From an uncultured Clostridia bacterium (lineage in GTDB: Bacteria > Bacillota > Clostridia > Christensenellales > QALW01), in the NCBI GenBank assembly GCA_934434555.1, contig CAKRZX010000001.1:62001-126000 (forward strand): a DNA stretch of 64,000 bases, written 5' to 3'. The position numbers and the translations under genes are program-made. Numbering within the stretch: the stretch's first letter is position 1; each line of letters begins with the position of its first letter. This document shows positions 16,606 through 25,754 of the stretch, one piece after another. The notes below the pieces were generated by a model, which made no database searches, was not told where the DNA came from, and saw only the letters and a list, made by a program, of their open reading frames with translations.

Positions 16606-17955
16606 TTAAGGCTCTTCCCTGAACGACCTGCTCAAAAACTGAGTAAGTTCGGGTTTCCAAGTAAGTTCCACCGTGCCGGTAGAGCCGTTACGCTGTTTAG
16701 CAATAATTATCTGTGCAAGGTTCTTGTCCACGTCTTCCGCCGCGTCCTGATAATACCCCGGTCGGTGAACAAGCATTACAAGGTCGGCATCCTGCTCGAT
16801 TGCGCCCGATTCACGCAAGTCCGAAAGCATTGGTGTGTGCTCCTTTCTGCCTGCCGTAACTCCGCGGTTTAACTGCGAAAGCACTATTACGGGGACGTTT
16901 AGCGTCCTTGCAAGTCCTTTTAACTGCCTTGAAAGTTCGGCGACTTCCTGCTGGCGGTTGGCGTCCTTATTTTTCTTATCTATTCCCATAAGTGAGATAT
17001 AGTCGACAACCACAAGTTCAAGGTCCTTGATTCTTCTGCACTTGCTTCTTATTTCCGCAACGCCTATGCCGCCCGTATCGTCAATATAAAGTTTTGAATT
17101 GTTGAGAAGTTCCGTTGCGTCGGCAATGCTCTCCCAGTCTTCGGGTGTTAAATCGCCCGAGCGGATTTTGTTTCCGTCAATACAGGCGGCGGTGCCGAGA
17201 AGTCGGGTAAGCAAATCATTTCTGCTCATTTCAAGACTGAAAAAAGCCACCGACTTTTTTTCTATCATTGCCGCGTGCGCCGCTATATTCATTGCAAGTG
17301 ACGTTTTACCCATACTGGGACGCCCCGCGATGATAACAAGGTTCGCCTTTTGTAGTCCGCCGGTCATCCGGTCGATTTCATAGAACCCCGTAGGTACGCC
17401 GCGGGTCTTGCCGTGATTAAGATAATTCTGCATTACCTCTTCGTAAACTTCGTTCATACTCTCGCTTACATGGGTAAGGCGCGACGCCTCGTTATTCATT
17501 GCTATATCGAACAGCGAGCGCTCGGTACTCTCTATGATTTCCTTTGCCTCGTCGCTTTCCTCGTAGCAGTCGTTAACCGAATCGCTTAACTTCGTTATCA
17601 GTTGCCTGAGCTTATACTTCTCCACAACGATATCCGCATAGTGCCCCACGTTTGCAACGCTGGGTACGGCATCGGTAAGTTCGGTAAGATACGTAATCCC
17701 GCCTATATTTTCAAGAGAACCGCGCTTTAACAGTTCGCTTGAAAGCGTTACCATATCTATGGGCTTGTCCGCGGTCATAAGGTCGCACATAGTGGCGTAA
17801 ATTTCCTGATGATTGCTGCGGTAAAAATAATCGCTGCCCTTGATTTTTTCGTAAACCTGATTGATGCATTCCGAATCAAGCAGAATCGCGCCGAGAACGG
17901 AGCGTTCGCTTTCCAAATCGTTCGGCATCACGTGCGTGTTTTCCAATTCGTCCAC
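16606..17955 (-). CDS. dnaB: replicative DNA helicase DnaB
   Basis: A 449-residue hexameric 5'-3' helicase (the Bacillus DnaC equivalent) that unwinds DNA at the replication fork. It has the N-terminal DnaB domain (PNDLESERSVLGAILLD), a linker helix, and the RecA-like motor with Walker A GRPSMGKT, Walker B LVVVDYISLM, and the LSQLNR and DLRESGAIEQDAD motifs. No intein is present. The start is a GTG at 17955, 10 bases after the HIT gene stop; the ribosome site is weak. It is unusual in being inside an operon with tRNA/rRNA modification genes and an ABC system. Confidence 0.95.
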   Translation of the reverse strand: MDELENTHVMPNDLESERSVLGAILLDSECINQVYEKIKGSDYFYRSNHQEIYATMCDLMTADKPIDMVTLSSELLKRGSLENIGGITYLTELTDAVPSVANVGHYADIVVEKYKLRQLITKLSDSVNDCYEESDEAKEIIESTERSLFDIAMNNEASRLTHVSESMNEVYEEVMQNYLNHGKTRGVPTGFYEIDRMTGGLQKANLVIIAGRPSMGKTSLAMNIAAHAAMIEKKSVAFFSLEMSRNDLLTRLLGTAACIDGNKIRSGDLTPEDWESIADATELLNNSKLYIDDTGGIGVAEIRSKCRRIKDLELVVVDYISLMGIDKKNKDANRQQEVAELSRQLKGLARTLNVPVIVLSQLNRGVTAGRKEHTPMLSDLRESGAIEQDADLVMLVHRPGYYQDAAEDVDKNLAQIIIAKQRNGSTGTVELTWKPELTQFLSRSFREEP

Positions 17956-17965
17956 CTACTGTTTA

Positions 17966-18307
17966 TCAGCCGAAACTCTCGGCGAATTTCTTTTTGCCCA
18001 AAATGTGAAAATGCAGATGTTTTACCGACTGTCCGCCGTCCTCACCCACATTGCTTACAAGCCTGAACCCGTTTTCAAGTCCCTGCTCCTTTGCAATTAT
18101 CCTTATAACCTCAAAGATGTGTGCAATAAGTGCGTCGTCCTCTTTTGTGAGAGCAACTGCGCTTTCTATATGCTTTTTGGGTATAACAAGAATGTGCACG
18201 GGCGCGGCGGGCGCGATATCGCAAAACGCAAGCACCGTATCGTCCTCATACACTTTTTTTGACGGAATCGAACCGTCGGCAATTTTACAAAACAGGCAAT
18301 TTCCCAT
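17966..18307 (-). CDS. HIT family protein
   Basis: A 113-residue histidine triad nucleotide-binding protein. The catalytic HLHFH motif is near residue 98, the N-terminal CLFCKIADGSIPSKKVYED block carries two cysteines in CxxC spacing that may bind zinc, and VHILVIPKKH is the family strand. Such proteins hydrolyse adenosine 5'-phosphoramidates. It is two bases after the mtaB stop and 10 bases before dnaB. Confidence 0.93.
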   Translation of the reverse strand: MGNCLFCKIADGSIPSKKVYEDDTVLAFCDIAPAAPVHILVIPKKHIESAVALTKEDDALIAHIFEVIRIIAKEQGLENGFRLVSNVGEDGGQSVKHLHFHILGKKKFAESFG

Positions 18308-18309
18308 AT

Positions 18310-19590
18310 TTATTCCTCCAAAAGTTCGCCTTCAAGACCTTCGTCCGTCACGGCGGTAATCTTTACTTTTACTATTTTGTTTTCGATATCGGGGCTTTTG
18401 AATGCCACTCCGATATGCTCTTTTGTAAGCCCGTGCTGAATGCCGTTTTCATTGTTTTCGGCAAGCACGGTTTTCGTTTTGCCTACAAACCGCTGTCTGT
18501 ATTCTCTGCCCTTTTCTCTGCATATTTCCGAAAGCATCGCCGCGCGGCGTGCCTTTTCGCCTTTTTCAATCTGCCCGTCCATTTTTGCGGCAACAGTACC
18601 CTCGCGGACGGAATACGGGAACACGTGCACCCACGCGAAACCGATTTTCCCTGTAAATTCAAGGGTTTCTGCGAATTCCTCTTCCGTTTCGCCGGGGAAA
18701 CCCACTATTATATCCGTCGAAATTGCCGAATCGGGATAGTTTTCCCTTATAAGCTCAACCGCTCGGGCATACTGCCCGGTCGTATACTTGCGGTTCATTC
18801 GTTTAAGCACCGAATCGCAGCCCGATTGCAGTGAAAGATGATACTGCCGGCAGAAATTTTCGTTTTTTGTGACCTTTTCAAGAAAATCTTCGGTTATGAT
18901 GTTCGGTTCCAACGACCCCAGCCGCACACGGCTGATGTTTTCTGTTTTGCAGACCGCGTCAACCGCGTCCGACAAATCGGGCTTAAAGCTCCATTCCTTG
19001 CCGTAGGCGGAAAGATGTATGCCGTTGATTACTATTTCCTTAAAACCTTTTTGTTTAAGGCGTTCGCTTTCGCCTTTAATGCTTTCAATGCTTCTTGACC
19101 GTTCTCTGCCGCGGACATAGGGAATGATACAGTAGGAACAGAAATTGTTGCAGCCGTCCTGAATCTTTATAAACGCCCGCGTTTTTTCAGCCGCCGCGTC
19201 GGGAAGTTCTTCATATTCACTGAAATCTTTTATATCGTAAACCCGCGTAAGACGCGTGTGTTCAAGAATCATTTCGGGAAGCTTTCCCTTATCCTTTGTG
19301 CCCGCAACAACCGTAACGCCCTCAATGCGTTCAAACATTTCCGGTGCACGCTGTGCCGCACAGCCCGTAACCGCAATAACCGCATCGGGGTTAAGCGAGC
19401 GGGCTTTGCGAACCGCCTGACGGGATTTTCTTTCGCCCTCGGCGGTAACGCAGCAGGTGTTGACTATGTAAACGTCTGCTTTTTCGTTATGCCCGACTAT
19501 TTCGTGCCCAAGATTCTCCATTTTGCGGGCAAGAGATTCGCTTTCGCACTGATTTACCTTGCACCCAAGAGTGATAACGGCGCATTTCAT
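18310..19590 (-). CDS. mtaB: tRNA t6A37 methylthiotransferase MtaB
   Basis: A 426-residue radical-SAM enzyme that adds a methylthio group to N6-threonylcarbamoyladenosine at position 37 of ANN-decoding tRNAs. The N-terminal MTTase domain has the three cluster cysteines (CKVNQCES, NTCCVT, TGCAAQ); the radical SAM motif is CNNFCSYC near residue 146; a TRAM-like domain ends the protein. The TLGCKVNQ start is typical for MtaB rather than MiaB. The ATG at 19590 overlaps the rsmE stop as ATGA, implying translational coupling. Confidence 0.93.
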   Translation of the reverse strand: MKCAVITLGCKVNQCESESLARKMENLGHEIVGHNEKADVYIVNTCCVTAEGERKSRQAVRKARSLNPDAVIAVTGCAAQRAPEMFERIEGVTVVAGTKDKGKLPEMILEHTRLTRVYDIKDFSEYEELPDAAAEKTRAFIKIQDGCNNFCSYCIIPYVRGRERSRSIESIKGESERLKQKGFKEIVINGIHLSAYGKEWSFKPDLSDAVDAVCKTENISRVRLGSLEPNIITEDFLEKVTKNENFCRQYHLSLQSGCDSVLKRMNRKYTTGQYARAVELIRENYPDSAISTDIIVGFPGETEEEFAETLEFTGKIGFAWVHVFPYSVREGTVAAKMDGQIEKGEKARRAAMLSEICREKGREYRQRFVGKTKTVLAENNENGIQHGLTKEHIGVAFKSPDIENKIVKVKITAVTDEGLEGELLEE

Positions 19591-20318
19591 ATGTCCATTT
19601 CCCCCAAAAACGCAAGTATTACCGCGCCGCAAACAACCGCCGCGGTTTCGGCACGGAGAATCCTCTTTCCAAGGCTTACGCTTACGCCGCCGTTATTTAC
19701 AAGGCACGCGTGTTCTTCGCTTTCCATTCCGCCCTCGGGGCCGATAAAATATGCCACGCTTCCGCTTTTTGCAACTGCCGAAGAAATGCTTTTCGTCTTT
19801 TCTTCCTCAAAAGCCACAAGTTTCGTTTCAAAGTGCGAAAAAATTTCCGCGGCTTTTTGAAATTCAACAGGTTCGTCCACCTGCGGCACTTTTGACCTGC
19901 CGCATTGCTTGCACGCTTCGCGGGCGATTCTCTGCCAGCGTTCCTGTTTATTCTTTCTGTCCTTTGCGTTTTCTGTTTTTACCACAGTGCGCCCGCATAT
20001 TACGGGAACAATCCGCGTAACGCCTATTTCAGCCGCTTTTTGCACCGCATAATCCATTTTTTCGTTTTTGATTATGCCCTGAAACAGAGCGAGTTCGCAC
20101 CTGGGCTCATTTTCATTTATTTTCGTTTCCTCTATTTCGGCAACACAGTCGGGCGAATCAAGCAGCCGGCACAAAAGGTCAACGCCGTCGCCTGAGGACA
20201 CAATCATTTTGTCCCCCGCCTGCATGCGCAGAACTTTTTTTATATGCGCGGCTTCTTCTTTGGTGAAATACACTTTGCCGCCTGAAATATTCTCTTTTTC
20301 GCACCAGAACCTACGCAT
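19587..20318 (-). CDS. rsmE: 16S rRNA m3U1498 methyltransferase RsmE
   Basis: A 243-residue SPOUT-family enzyme that methylates N3 of U1498 in 16S rRNA. It shows the N-terminal PUA-like MRRFWCE start, the AAHIKKVLRM helix, and the knotted SAM site with FIGPEGGMESEE and LGKRILRAETA. Length is typical. It is the first gene of the minus-strand operon rsmE-mtaB-hit-dnaB-ABC; GGGGAC lies before the start codon. Confidence 0.94.
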   Translation of the reverse strand: MRRFWCEKENISGGKVYFTKEEAAHIKKVLRMQAGDKMIVSSGDGVDLLCRLLDSPDCVAEIEETKINENEPRCELALFQGIIKNEKMDYAVQKAAEIGVTRIVPVICGRTVVKTENAKDRKNKQERWQRIAREACKQCGRSKVPQVDEPVEFQKAAEIFSHFETKLVAFEEEKTKSISSAVAKSGSVAYFIGPEGGMESEEHACLVNNGGVSVSLGKRILRAETAAVVCGAVILAFLGEMDI

Positions 20319-20399
20319 ACAAGTCCCCTATTATCGCATTATGTAGTGTATTATATCATAATACGCCCCGAATGTAAACACAAAGAATGTGAAAACTCG

Positions 20400-20436
20400 C
20401 AAAAATAAACCGTGCAAATTTTCATCCGCACGGCAA
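20400..20436 (-). terminator. terminator after the SGNH esterase gene
   Basis: CCGTGC (20410-20415) pairs with GCACGG (20428-20433) on a 12-base loop, with TTTATTTTT following on the minus strand. Confidence 0.65.
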
Positions 20437-20441
20437 AAAAA

Positions 20442-21482
20442 CTATTTTATTATTTCCCTTAAAACCTTTTCAAGCACCTGTGCAATGCACCAGAACCCGA
20501 AATCGTTGGGGTGAACGCCGTCAACGGTCATAATGTCCCTGTCGGCATAGTCAAGCATTTCCCGCCCGTTTATGTGATAAATATTCTCATCTCCCGCATT
20601 TTTTGCGTCCACATAATTCTTCCTGATTATTTCGCGCCGCTCGTCCGCGTCGGACATAAACATTCGTGTGTGGGCACTTATAAACACTATGGGAAGTTCG
20701 GGATTCCTTTCCCGCACAATCTCATACATTCGTCTGTGTGTTTTTTTAAGATGTTCCGCATTCGGAGCGTTGCAGTCGTAATCCATAACAAACACGCTCT
20801 GTTCAAGCCCCGCAATGTATTCCGCAATGCTGTCCTCGCCCTTTGCGCTGCCCGAAAAACCTAAGTTTATATGGTCAATATCCATTCTCCGCGTGATTAT
20901 CGCCTGATATGCGTTGCCCGGCCGCGACGCACAGCCGCCCTGTGTTATGCTTGAACCGTAGTATACTATCGGTTTTGTATATCGGTATTCTTCCGCCTCT
21001 TCAATTTTTGCGCCCTTTTCAAGCCCGATATAAAGTTCTTTCACGTTTGAATAAAGCGGAAAATTTATTGTAATCTGCCGCATCTTCTTTTCATAAAAAA
21101 CAGTTTTGCTCTCGTAGCCGTCGGTCATATCCATAGGCGGCACGAAAGAACCCGCGTAATGCGAATCGGCATAAATATCGAATCCGCCCGACCCGGTAAG
21201 CGTAATATGCTGCATTTTAAGTATTCCGTCCATTACGGCTTTAATGAAAACAAAGTTGCTGTCCGTTTTGAACCTTACTCTGCCGCCCGCGGTACAGGTG
21301 TGCAGTGAAAATACGCCGTCGTTTACCTGTTTTGCGATTTCTTCGGGCATTCTTCTGAAACGTGTGCCGTCGTGAAACAGCCCGTAAATCTTAAAGGGCG
21401 CTTCTTTTGCGTCATAAATGTCCATTTCGGCACTTTCCGTTTTAACAAAAAAATTCTTGTCTATATCTTCTATTCTCTTCAT
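20442..21482 (-). CDS. SGNH/GDSL-type esterase with N-terminal beta-sandwich domain
   Basis: A 346-residue enzyme without signal peptide. The first half (to about 165) is a beta-sandwich resembling the accessory domain of family 2 carbohydrate esterases; the second half is an SGNH hydrolase with the catalytic Ser in GSSITQGG (about 177), the block II glycine in GFSGSAKG (about 207), and the catalytic Asp-His in DGVHPND (about 325). Likely role: removal of acetyl or other acyl groups from imported sugars or lipids (inference). It is monocistronic with its own terminator. The gap before the divergent spoIVA is 122 bases. Confidence 0.82.
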   Translation of the reverse strand: MKRIEDIDKNFFVKTESAEMDIYDAKEAPFKIYGLFHDGTRFRRMPEEIAKQVNDGVFSLHTCTAGGRVRFKTDSNFVFIKAVMDGILKMQHITLTGSGGFDIYADSHYAGSFVPPMDMTDGYESKTVFYEKKMRQITINFPLYSNVKELYIGLEKGAKIEEAEEYRYTKPIVYYGSSITQGGCASRPGNAYQAIITRRMDIDHINLGFSGSAKGEDSIAEYIAGLEQSVFVMDYDCNAPNAEHLKKTHRRMYEIVRERNPELPIVFISAHTRMFMSDADERREIIRKNYVDAKNAGDENIYHINGREMLDYADRDIMTVDGVHPNDFGFWCIAQVLEKVLREIIK

Positions 21483-21540
21483 AAAATCACCTCGCGGATA
21501 TTATACCGCAATGCTTTATGAAATTCAATCCCCTTTTTCA

Positions 21541-21570
21541 GACATATTTATAAAAGCCGAATCATAGTAG
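21541..21570 (+). promoter_or_regulatory. sigma-E-like promoter for spoIVA
   Basis: GACATATT at 21541-21548 and CATAGTAG at 21563-21570, 14 bases apart, resemble the sigma-E boxes (xMATATT and CATACAMT). spoIVA is sigma-E-controlled in Bacillus. The -10 match is partial. Confidence 0.5.
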
Positions 21571-21604
21571 TTAATGTGCTTAAAAACGCAAGGAGGACTA
21601 AAAA

Positions 21605-23077
21605 GTGGAACAGTTTGATTTGTACAATGACATTTCAAAACGCACGGGCGGCGATATATATATCGGTGTGGTAGGACCCGTGCGGTGCGGCAAATCCACA
21701 TTCATAAAAAAGTTTATGGAGTTACAGGTTTTGCCCAACATCAGTGACGAAAACGAAAGAACCCGCGCCCTTGACGAACTTCCTCAAAGCGGCAGCGGAA
21801 AAACAATTATGACCACCCAGCCGAAATTCGTGCCCAACGAGGCGGTAAGAATAGACCTTGACGGGCACACATCGTTCAACGTTCGCCTTGTTGACTGTGT
21901 GGGATATCTTATTGACGGAATTATAGGCGACACGGAAAACGATGCGCCGCGAATGGTGCGCACGCCCTGGTCGGAAGAGGAAATGCCCTTTGAAAAGGCG
22001 GCGGAAATAGGCACGCGCAAAGTGGTACGCGAGCACGCCACAATAGGCATTGTGCTTACAAGCGACGGGTCATTTACCGGGCTTCCGCGCAGCAGTTATA
22101 TTGACGCCGAACAAAAGGTTATTGCTGAACTTAAAGAAATGGGCAAACCCTTTGTTGTTGTGCTTAACACAAACGAGCCGTATTCGGTTGACACGCAGAA
22201 ACTGCAACTTGCCTTGGAGGAAAAGTACAAAGTCCCCGTTATCCCCCTTGACGTGCTTCAAATGGACGCAAACGACATAAATTCACTGCTTGAACGCATA
22301 CTTTATGAGTTTCCTCTGCGCGAAATGCGGATCCGTATTCCCCGCTGGATTCAGGCTCTGCCCGCCGACCACGAACTTATAAGTGAGATTTTCTCTTGCC
22401 TGCCCGCGGTTTCGGGAACAAAAATGCGTGATAACGCCGCCCTTGTAAACGGGTTTGAGCCCACGGAAAACGTTTTGGGGCTTGAACTTGAAAAAGTGCT
22501 TCCCGGTGAGGGCGCGGTTGAATTCAATATGCAGATAAAGCCCGAGCTTTTCTATAACATCCTGGGCGAAGAGTGCGGCTGTGAAATAAAAGGCGATTAT
22601 CATCTTATTGCCCTTATGCGCGACCTTATAAGCGCAAAGAAAGAATATGACCGCATTGCAGAGGCTTTGGAACAGGTTAAAACCACAGGCTACGGCGTAG
22701 TTTCGCCCTCTATGGAAGAAATGACCCTTGAAGAGCCGGAAATCGTGCGCCGCGGCGGTCATTTCGGTGTAAAATTAAAGGCAAGCGCGCCGAGCCTTCA
22801 CCTTATGCAGGTAAATATCAATACGGAAGTCAACCCCATTGTGGGCAGTGAAAAGCAAAGCGAAGAACTTGTTAAATATCTTATGAGCGAGTTTGAAAAC
22901 GACCCCACGAAAATATGGGAAAGCAATATGTTCGGCAAGAGTTTGAACGAACTTGTTATGGAAGGTATTGAAGGCAAACTTGACAATATGCCCGTTGAAG
23001 CAAGGGCGAAACTGAAACGCACGATGGAGCGCATAGTAAACGACGGCGGCGGCGGACTTATCTGCATACTGCTCTGA
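21605..23077 (+). CDS. spoIVA: stage IV sporulation protein A (SpoIVA ATPase)
   Basis: A 490-residue ATPase that polymerises on the mother-cell face of the forespore and forms the basement layer of the spore coat. It has the Walker A GPVRCGKST (24-32), switch-like DCVGYLIDG, the TSDGSFTGLPR strip, and the family's GGGGLICILL C-terminus. Length and ends match the Bacillus/Clostridium protein closely. The start is GTG at 21605 after AGGAGGA. A sigma-E-like promoter precedes it. This gene makes endospore formation very likely for the source organism. Confidence 0.97.
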   Translation: MEQFDLYNDISKRTGGDIYIGVVGPVRCGKSTFIKKFMELQVLPNISDENERTRALDELPQSGSGKTIMTTQPKFVPNEAVRIDLDGHTSFNVRLVDCVGYLIDGIIGDTENDAPRMVRTPWSEEEMPFEKAAEIGTRKVVREHATIGIVLTSDGSFTGLPRSSYIDAEQKVIAELKEMGKPFVVVLNTNEPYSVDTQKLQLALEEKYKVPVIPLDVLQMDANDINSLLERILYEFPLREMRIRIPRWIQALPADHELISEIFSCLPAVSGTKMRDNAALVNGFEPTENVLGLELEKVLPGEGAVEFNMQIKPELFYNILGEECGCEIKGDYHLIALMRDLISAKKEYDRIAEALEQVKTTGYGVVSPSMEEMTLEEPEIVRRGGHFGVKLKASAPSLHLMQVNINTEVNPIVGSEKQSEELVKYLMSEFENDPTKIWESNMFGKSLNELVMEGIEGKLDNMPVEARAKLKRTMERIVNDGGGGLICILL

Positions 23078-23117
23078 AAGAAAAAACGCGGAAAGTTTCC
23101 GCGCCGACATATGTAAC

Positions 23118-23155
23118 AAAGCAGATAGGACAGACGCCCTGTCTGCTTTATTTTC
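23118..23155. terminator. hairpin between convergent spoIVA and SASP genes
   Basis: AAAGCAGA (23118-23125) pairs with TCTGCTTT (23142-23149) followed by ATTTTC. A second hairpin, CGCGGAAA with TTTCCGCG, sits at about 23088-23103. Together they separate the two convergent genes. Confidence 0.6.
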
Positions 23156-23165
23156 ACGAGTAAAA

Positions 23166-23348
23166 TTACTTATTGTTCTGCTCGTACTGTTCAACCATTC
23201 TGCGAACCATCTCGCCGCCTACACGGCCGTTGTCCTTGGATGAAAGGTCGCCGTTGTAGCCCTTTTTCATATTTACGCCGAGGCTGTTAGCAACTTCGTA
23301 CTTCATATTTTCAAGAGCAGTTTTAGCGCTTGACTTTGCCATATTCAT
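23166..23348 (-). CDS. alpha/beta-type small acid-soluble spore protein
   Basis: A 60-residue DNA-binding spore protein that coats forespore DNA and protects it from UV and heat. Both family signatures are visible: KYEVANSLGVNMKKGYNGDL with the Glu-x-x cleavage site used by the GPR protease, and the NGRVGGEMVRRMVE ending. ATG at 23348 lies 4 bases after GGAGG; a second ATG at 23342 is an alternative that removes two residues. Expression in the forespore under sigma-G is expected; I could not fix a convincing sigma-G promoter. Confidence 0.95.
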   Translation of the reverse strand: MNMAKSSAKTALENMKYEVANSLGVNMKKGYNGDLSSKDNGRVGGEMVRRMVEQYEQNNK

Positions 23349-23423
23349 TTCACCTCCCTTTTCGTTGTGCTATTATTCTGTGCAGGTTGTGAAATAATAT
23401 ACAAAGTTTTATAAAAAAGTTTT

Positions 23424-25445
23424 TCAGTTGTAGGCAATGTCCTCTGCTTCTTTTAACATATCCCTGTTTACCGCATCCGTAAGTGCGCGAAAACGTTCGG
23501 GATCGGGCAAAATTTCTTTTTCCGTAACGGTTTCGGTTTCTTTGAGCAGTGCCGTATTTGAAAGCGCATATGAAAATCTCGCCTCGGGAATTCCGCTTTG
23601 CCGCTTGCCTATGTAATCGCCGGGCCCCCGCAGTTCGTAGTCGTACTGCGCAATCTCAAAGCCGTTGTTTGTCTTTGTCATAATTTTAAGCCGTTCAAGT
23701 GTTTCCGGATTCTGCGAATCCGTAAGCATAAAGCAATACGCTTTCTGATTTCCTCTGCCCACGCGCCCGCGCAACTGGTGCAACTGTGCAAGCCCGAACC
23801 TGTCACTGCCGTATATGACCATTACCGACGCGTTTTTTACGTTTATTCCCACCTCGATAACCGTCGTTGAAACAAGCGCCCTGATTTCGTTTTTCGCAAA
23901 GCGCTCCATAACGTCCTTTTTCTCTTCCGCAGTCATTCTACCGTGCATAAGTTCAATGGGAATATCCTTAAAAACATCTTTTTTCAGCCGTTCAAAAAGC
24001 CCCTCTGCCGATTCAAGCGGATTTTCCTCGTCCTCTTCAATAAGCGGACACACAAAATATGCCTGTTTGCCCGCAAGAAGTTCGTTTTTTATATAGTTAA
24101 GCATATCGTTTTCACGGCGGCGCGGAATAATTGACGTGGAAACTTTCTGCCTGCCCGCGGGAAGTTCGTCTATTATCGATATATCCAAATCGCCGAAAAC
24201 AATCAGCGAAAGCGTGCGCGGTATGGGCGTTGCCGACATTACAAGCATATGGGGCGAGTTTCCCTTTGCCTGAAAGCGTGCCCTTTGCGCCACGCCGAAA
24301 CGGTGCTGTTCGTCACAGATAACAAGCGCCAAATCGTTGTATTCAACGCCCTTTTGCACAAGCGCGTTTGTTCCCACTATGTATTTTGCCTCGCCCGTGC
24401 GGATTTTATCAAGCGCGTCCTTTTTTTCTTTTTGCGTCAGCCCGCCGGAAAGAAACACCGTATTTTCTTCGCCGAAATAACTTTTAAGCGTTTCATAATG
24501 CTGGCGGGCAAGAATGTCCGTAGGCGCCATAAGCGCCGCCTGTGTGTTGTTTGCCGCCGCAAGCACCATAGCTGCGATTGCAACAACCGTTTTTCCGCAG
24601 CCCACATCACCCTGAACAAGCCGGTTCATTGCCCTGCCGGAAGAAACGTCTTTTTTTATTTCTTCAAGGCATCTGCTTTGCGCGTTTGTAAGCGCATACG
24701 GCAGACTTTTTATAAAATCATCTGCTTGCGGAACGGTTATATCAAAAATTTTACCCGCTTCTTTAATATTATTATCTCTGTGCAGTTTGATAAAAATACG
24801 TATACGGATAAGTTCTTCAAAAGAAAGCCTGCGTTTTGCGGCAAGAAGCGCCGTTTCGCTTTCGGGAAAATGAATGTTCTTAACCGCGTACGCTCTGCTG
24901 CAAAGGGAATGTTTTATGCGCATGGCATCGTCAAAGACTTCCGTTTCGCTTTCAAGCAAAATTTCTATCGCCTGTTTCATTATGTCCCGCATAACTTTCT
25001 GGCTTATGCCGGCGCTTGTGCTTATCCTGTAAACAGGTGTTATGTTAAGTCCGTCAGCCTGTTCAACGCTCGGGTTCATCAGTCTGCGTCTGCCCTGTTT
25101 AAGCACGATTGAACCGTAAAGGTACACGTCCTGACCCGGCTCCACCTGTTTTGCGATATACGGCTGATTGAACCATACCGCCTCTGCGGGTCCCGAAATA
25201 TCTTCTATTCCGCACGTGGAAATGCTGAAATTTTTTCGCGGATACCGTATTCTCGGTTTTTCGGCAAGGCGTACCTTAAAAAGTGCCGGCGTATCCACCG
25301 GCACTGCGTTCAGTTTTGATATAACCGTTAAATCACGGTACCGTGCGGGCAAAAACGCAATCAAATCCTCAACCGAGAAAATTCCCAGTTTGTTAAGAGC
25401 CTCTCTGCGCTTGCCGCCTATACCCTTTAATCTGTCAAGTTCCAT
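23424..25445 (-). CDS. recG: ATP-dependent DNA helicase RecG
   Basis: A 673-residue branch-migration helicase that remodels stalled forks and Holliday junctions. It has an N-terminal wedge/OB domain (about 60-160), helicase motif I GDVGCGKT, a DEQH box (ICDEQHRFGV), motif III VMSATPIPRT, motif VI QLRGRVGRG and the C-terminal LRGPGDYIGKRQSG segment special to RecG. Full length. The ATG is two bases after the stop of a small membrane protein gene; no strong ribosome site, which suggests translational coupling. Confidence 0.96.
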   Translation of the reverse strand: MELDRLKGIGGKRREALNKLGIFSVEDLIAFLPARYRDLTVISKLNAVPVDTPALFKVRLAEKPRIRYPRKNFSISTCGIEDISGPAEAVWFNQPYIAKQVEPGQDVYLYGSIVLKQGRRRLMNPSVEQADGLNITPVYRISTSAGISQKVMRDIMKQAIEILLESETEVFDDAMRIKHSLCSRAYAVKNIHFPESETALLAAKRRLSFEELIRIRIFIKLHRDNNIKEAGKIFDITVPQADDFIKSLPYALTNAQSRCLEEIKKDVSSGRAMNRLVQGDVGCGKTVVAIAAMVLAAANNTQAALMAPTDILARQHYETLKSYFGEENTVFLSGGLTQKEKKDALDKIRTGEAKYIVGTNALVQKGVEYNDLALVICDEQHRFGVAQRARFQAKGNSPHMLVMSATPIPRTLSLIVFGDLDISIIDELPAGRQKVSTSIIPRRRENDMLNYIKNELLAGKQAYFVCPLIEEDEENPLESAEGLFERLKKDVFKDIPIELMHGRMTAEEKKDVMERFAKNEIRALVSTTVIEVGINVKNASVMVIYGSDRFGLAQLHQLRGRVGRGNQKAYCFMLTDSQNPETLERLKIMTKTNNGFEIAQYDYELRGPGDYIGKRQSGIPEARFSYALSNTALLKETETVTEKEILPDPERFRALTDAVNRDMLKEAEDIAYN

Positions 25446-25447
25446 AG

Positions 25448-25627
25448 TTATTTATTCTTTTTAATATTTGAATATATAAGCCCCGCCACACAGCCCGCGG
25501 CAACAACGATAAGTACAATTTTGTACCAGTTGCCCATAAGCATTTCGGAATTTATTCCGTCAAAGACCGAGGGAGCCGCCGTTGTTTCGCCTTCAAGCCT
25601 TGCCGCAAATGCAAAAAGATTCATCAT
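25448..25627 (-). CDS. small single-pass membrane protein
   Basis: A 59-residue protein: a short N-terminal region with ARLEGETTAAPS, then one membrane helix (about 38-55) and a lysine-rich IKKNK end that would be cytoplasmic. No family recognised. The ATG at 25627 has AGGG 8 bases upstream; a GTG at 25636 is possible. It is directly upstream of recG with a 2-base gap. Confidence 0.6.
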   Translation of the reverse strand: MMNLFAFAARLEGETTAAPSVFDGINSEMLMGNWYKIVLIVVAAGCVAGLIYSNIKKNK

Positions 25628-25695
25628 AAAAATCACCCTGAAAATTTATCTTGATTTATTATAACATTTTCTCTTAAAAATTTCAACAAATATAT

Positions 25696-25724
25696 TTGCA
25701 CTATAAAATAATATTTGGTATAAT
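25696..25724 (+). promoter_or_regulatory. sigma-A promoter of the thioredoxin operon
   Basis: TTGCAC at 25696-25701 and TATAAT at 25719-25724, spacer 17, 30 bases before the start at 25755. Confidence 0.65.
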
Positions 25725-25754
25725 ATATACGAATAAATTCAGGAGGAAAATAAA

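Noticed and set aside
23349..23430. Sigma-G promoter upstream of the SASP gene
   Set aside because: A GTATA and an AATAATA box are present but 20 bases apart, longer than the usual spacing, so no call was made.
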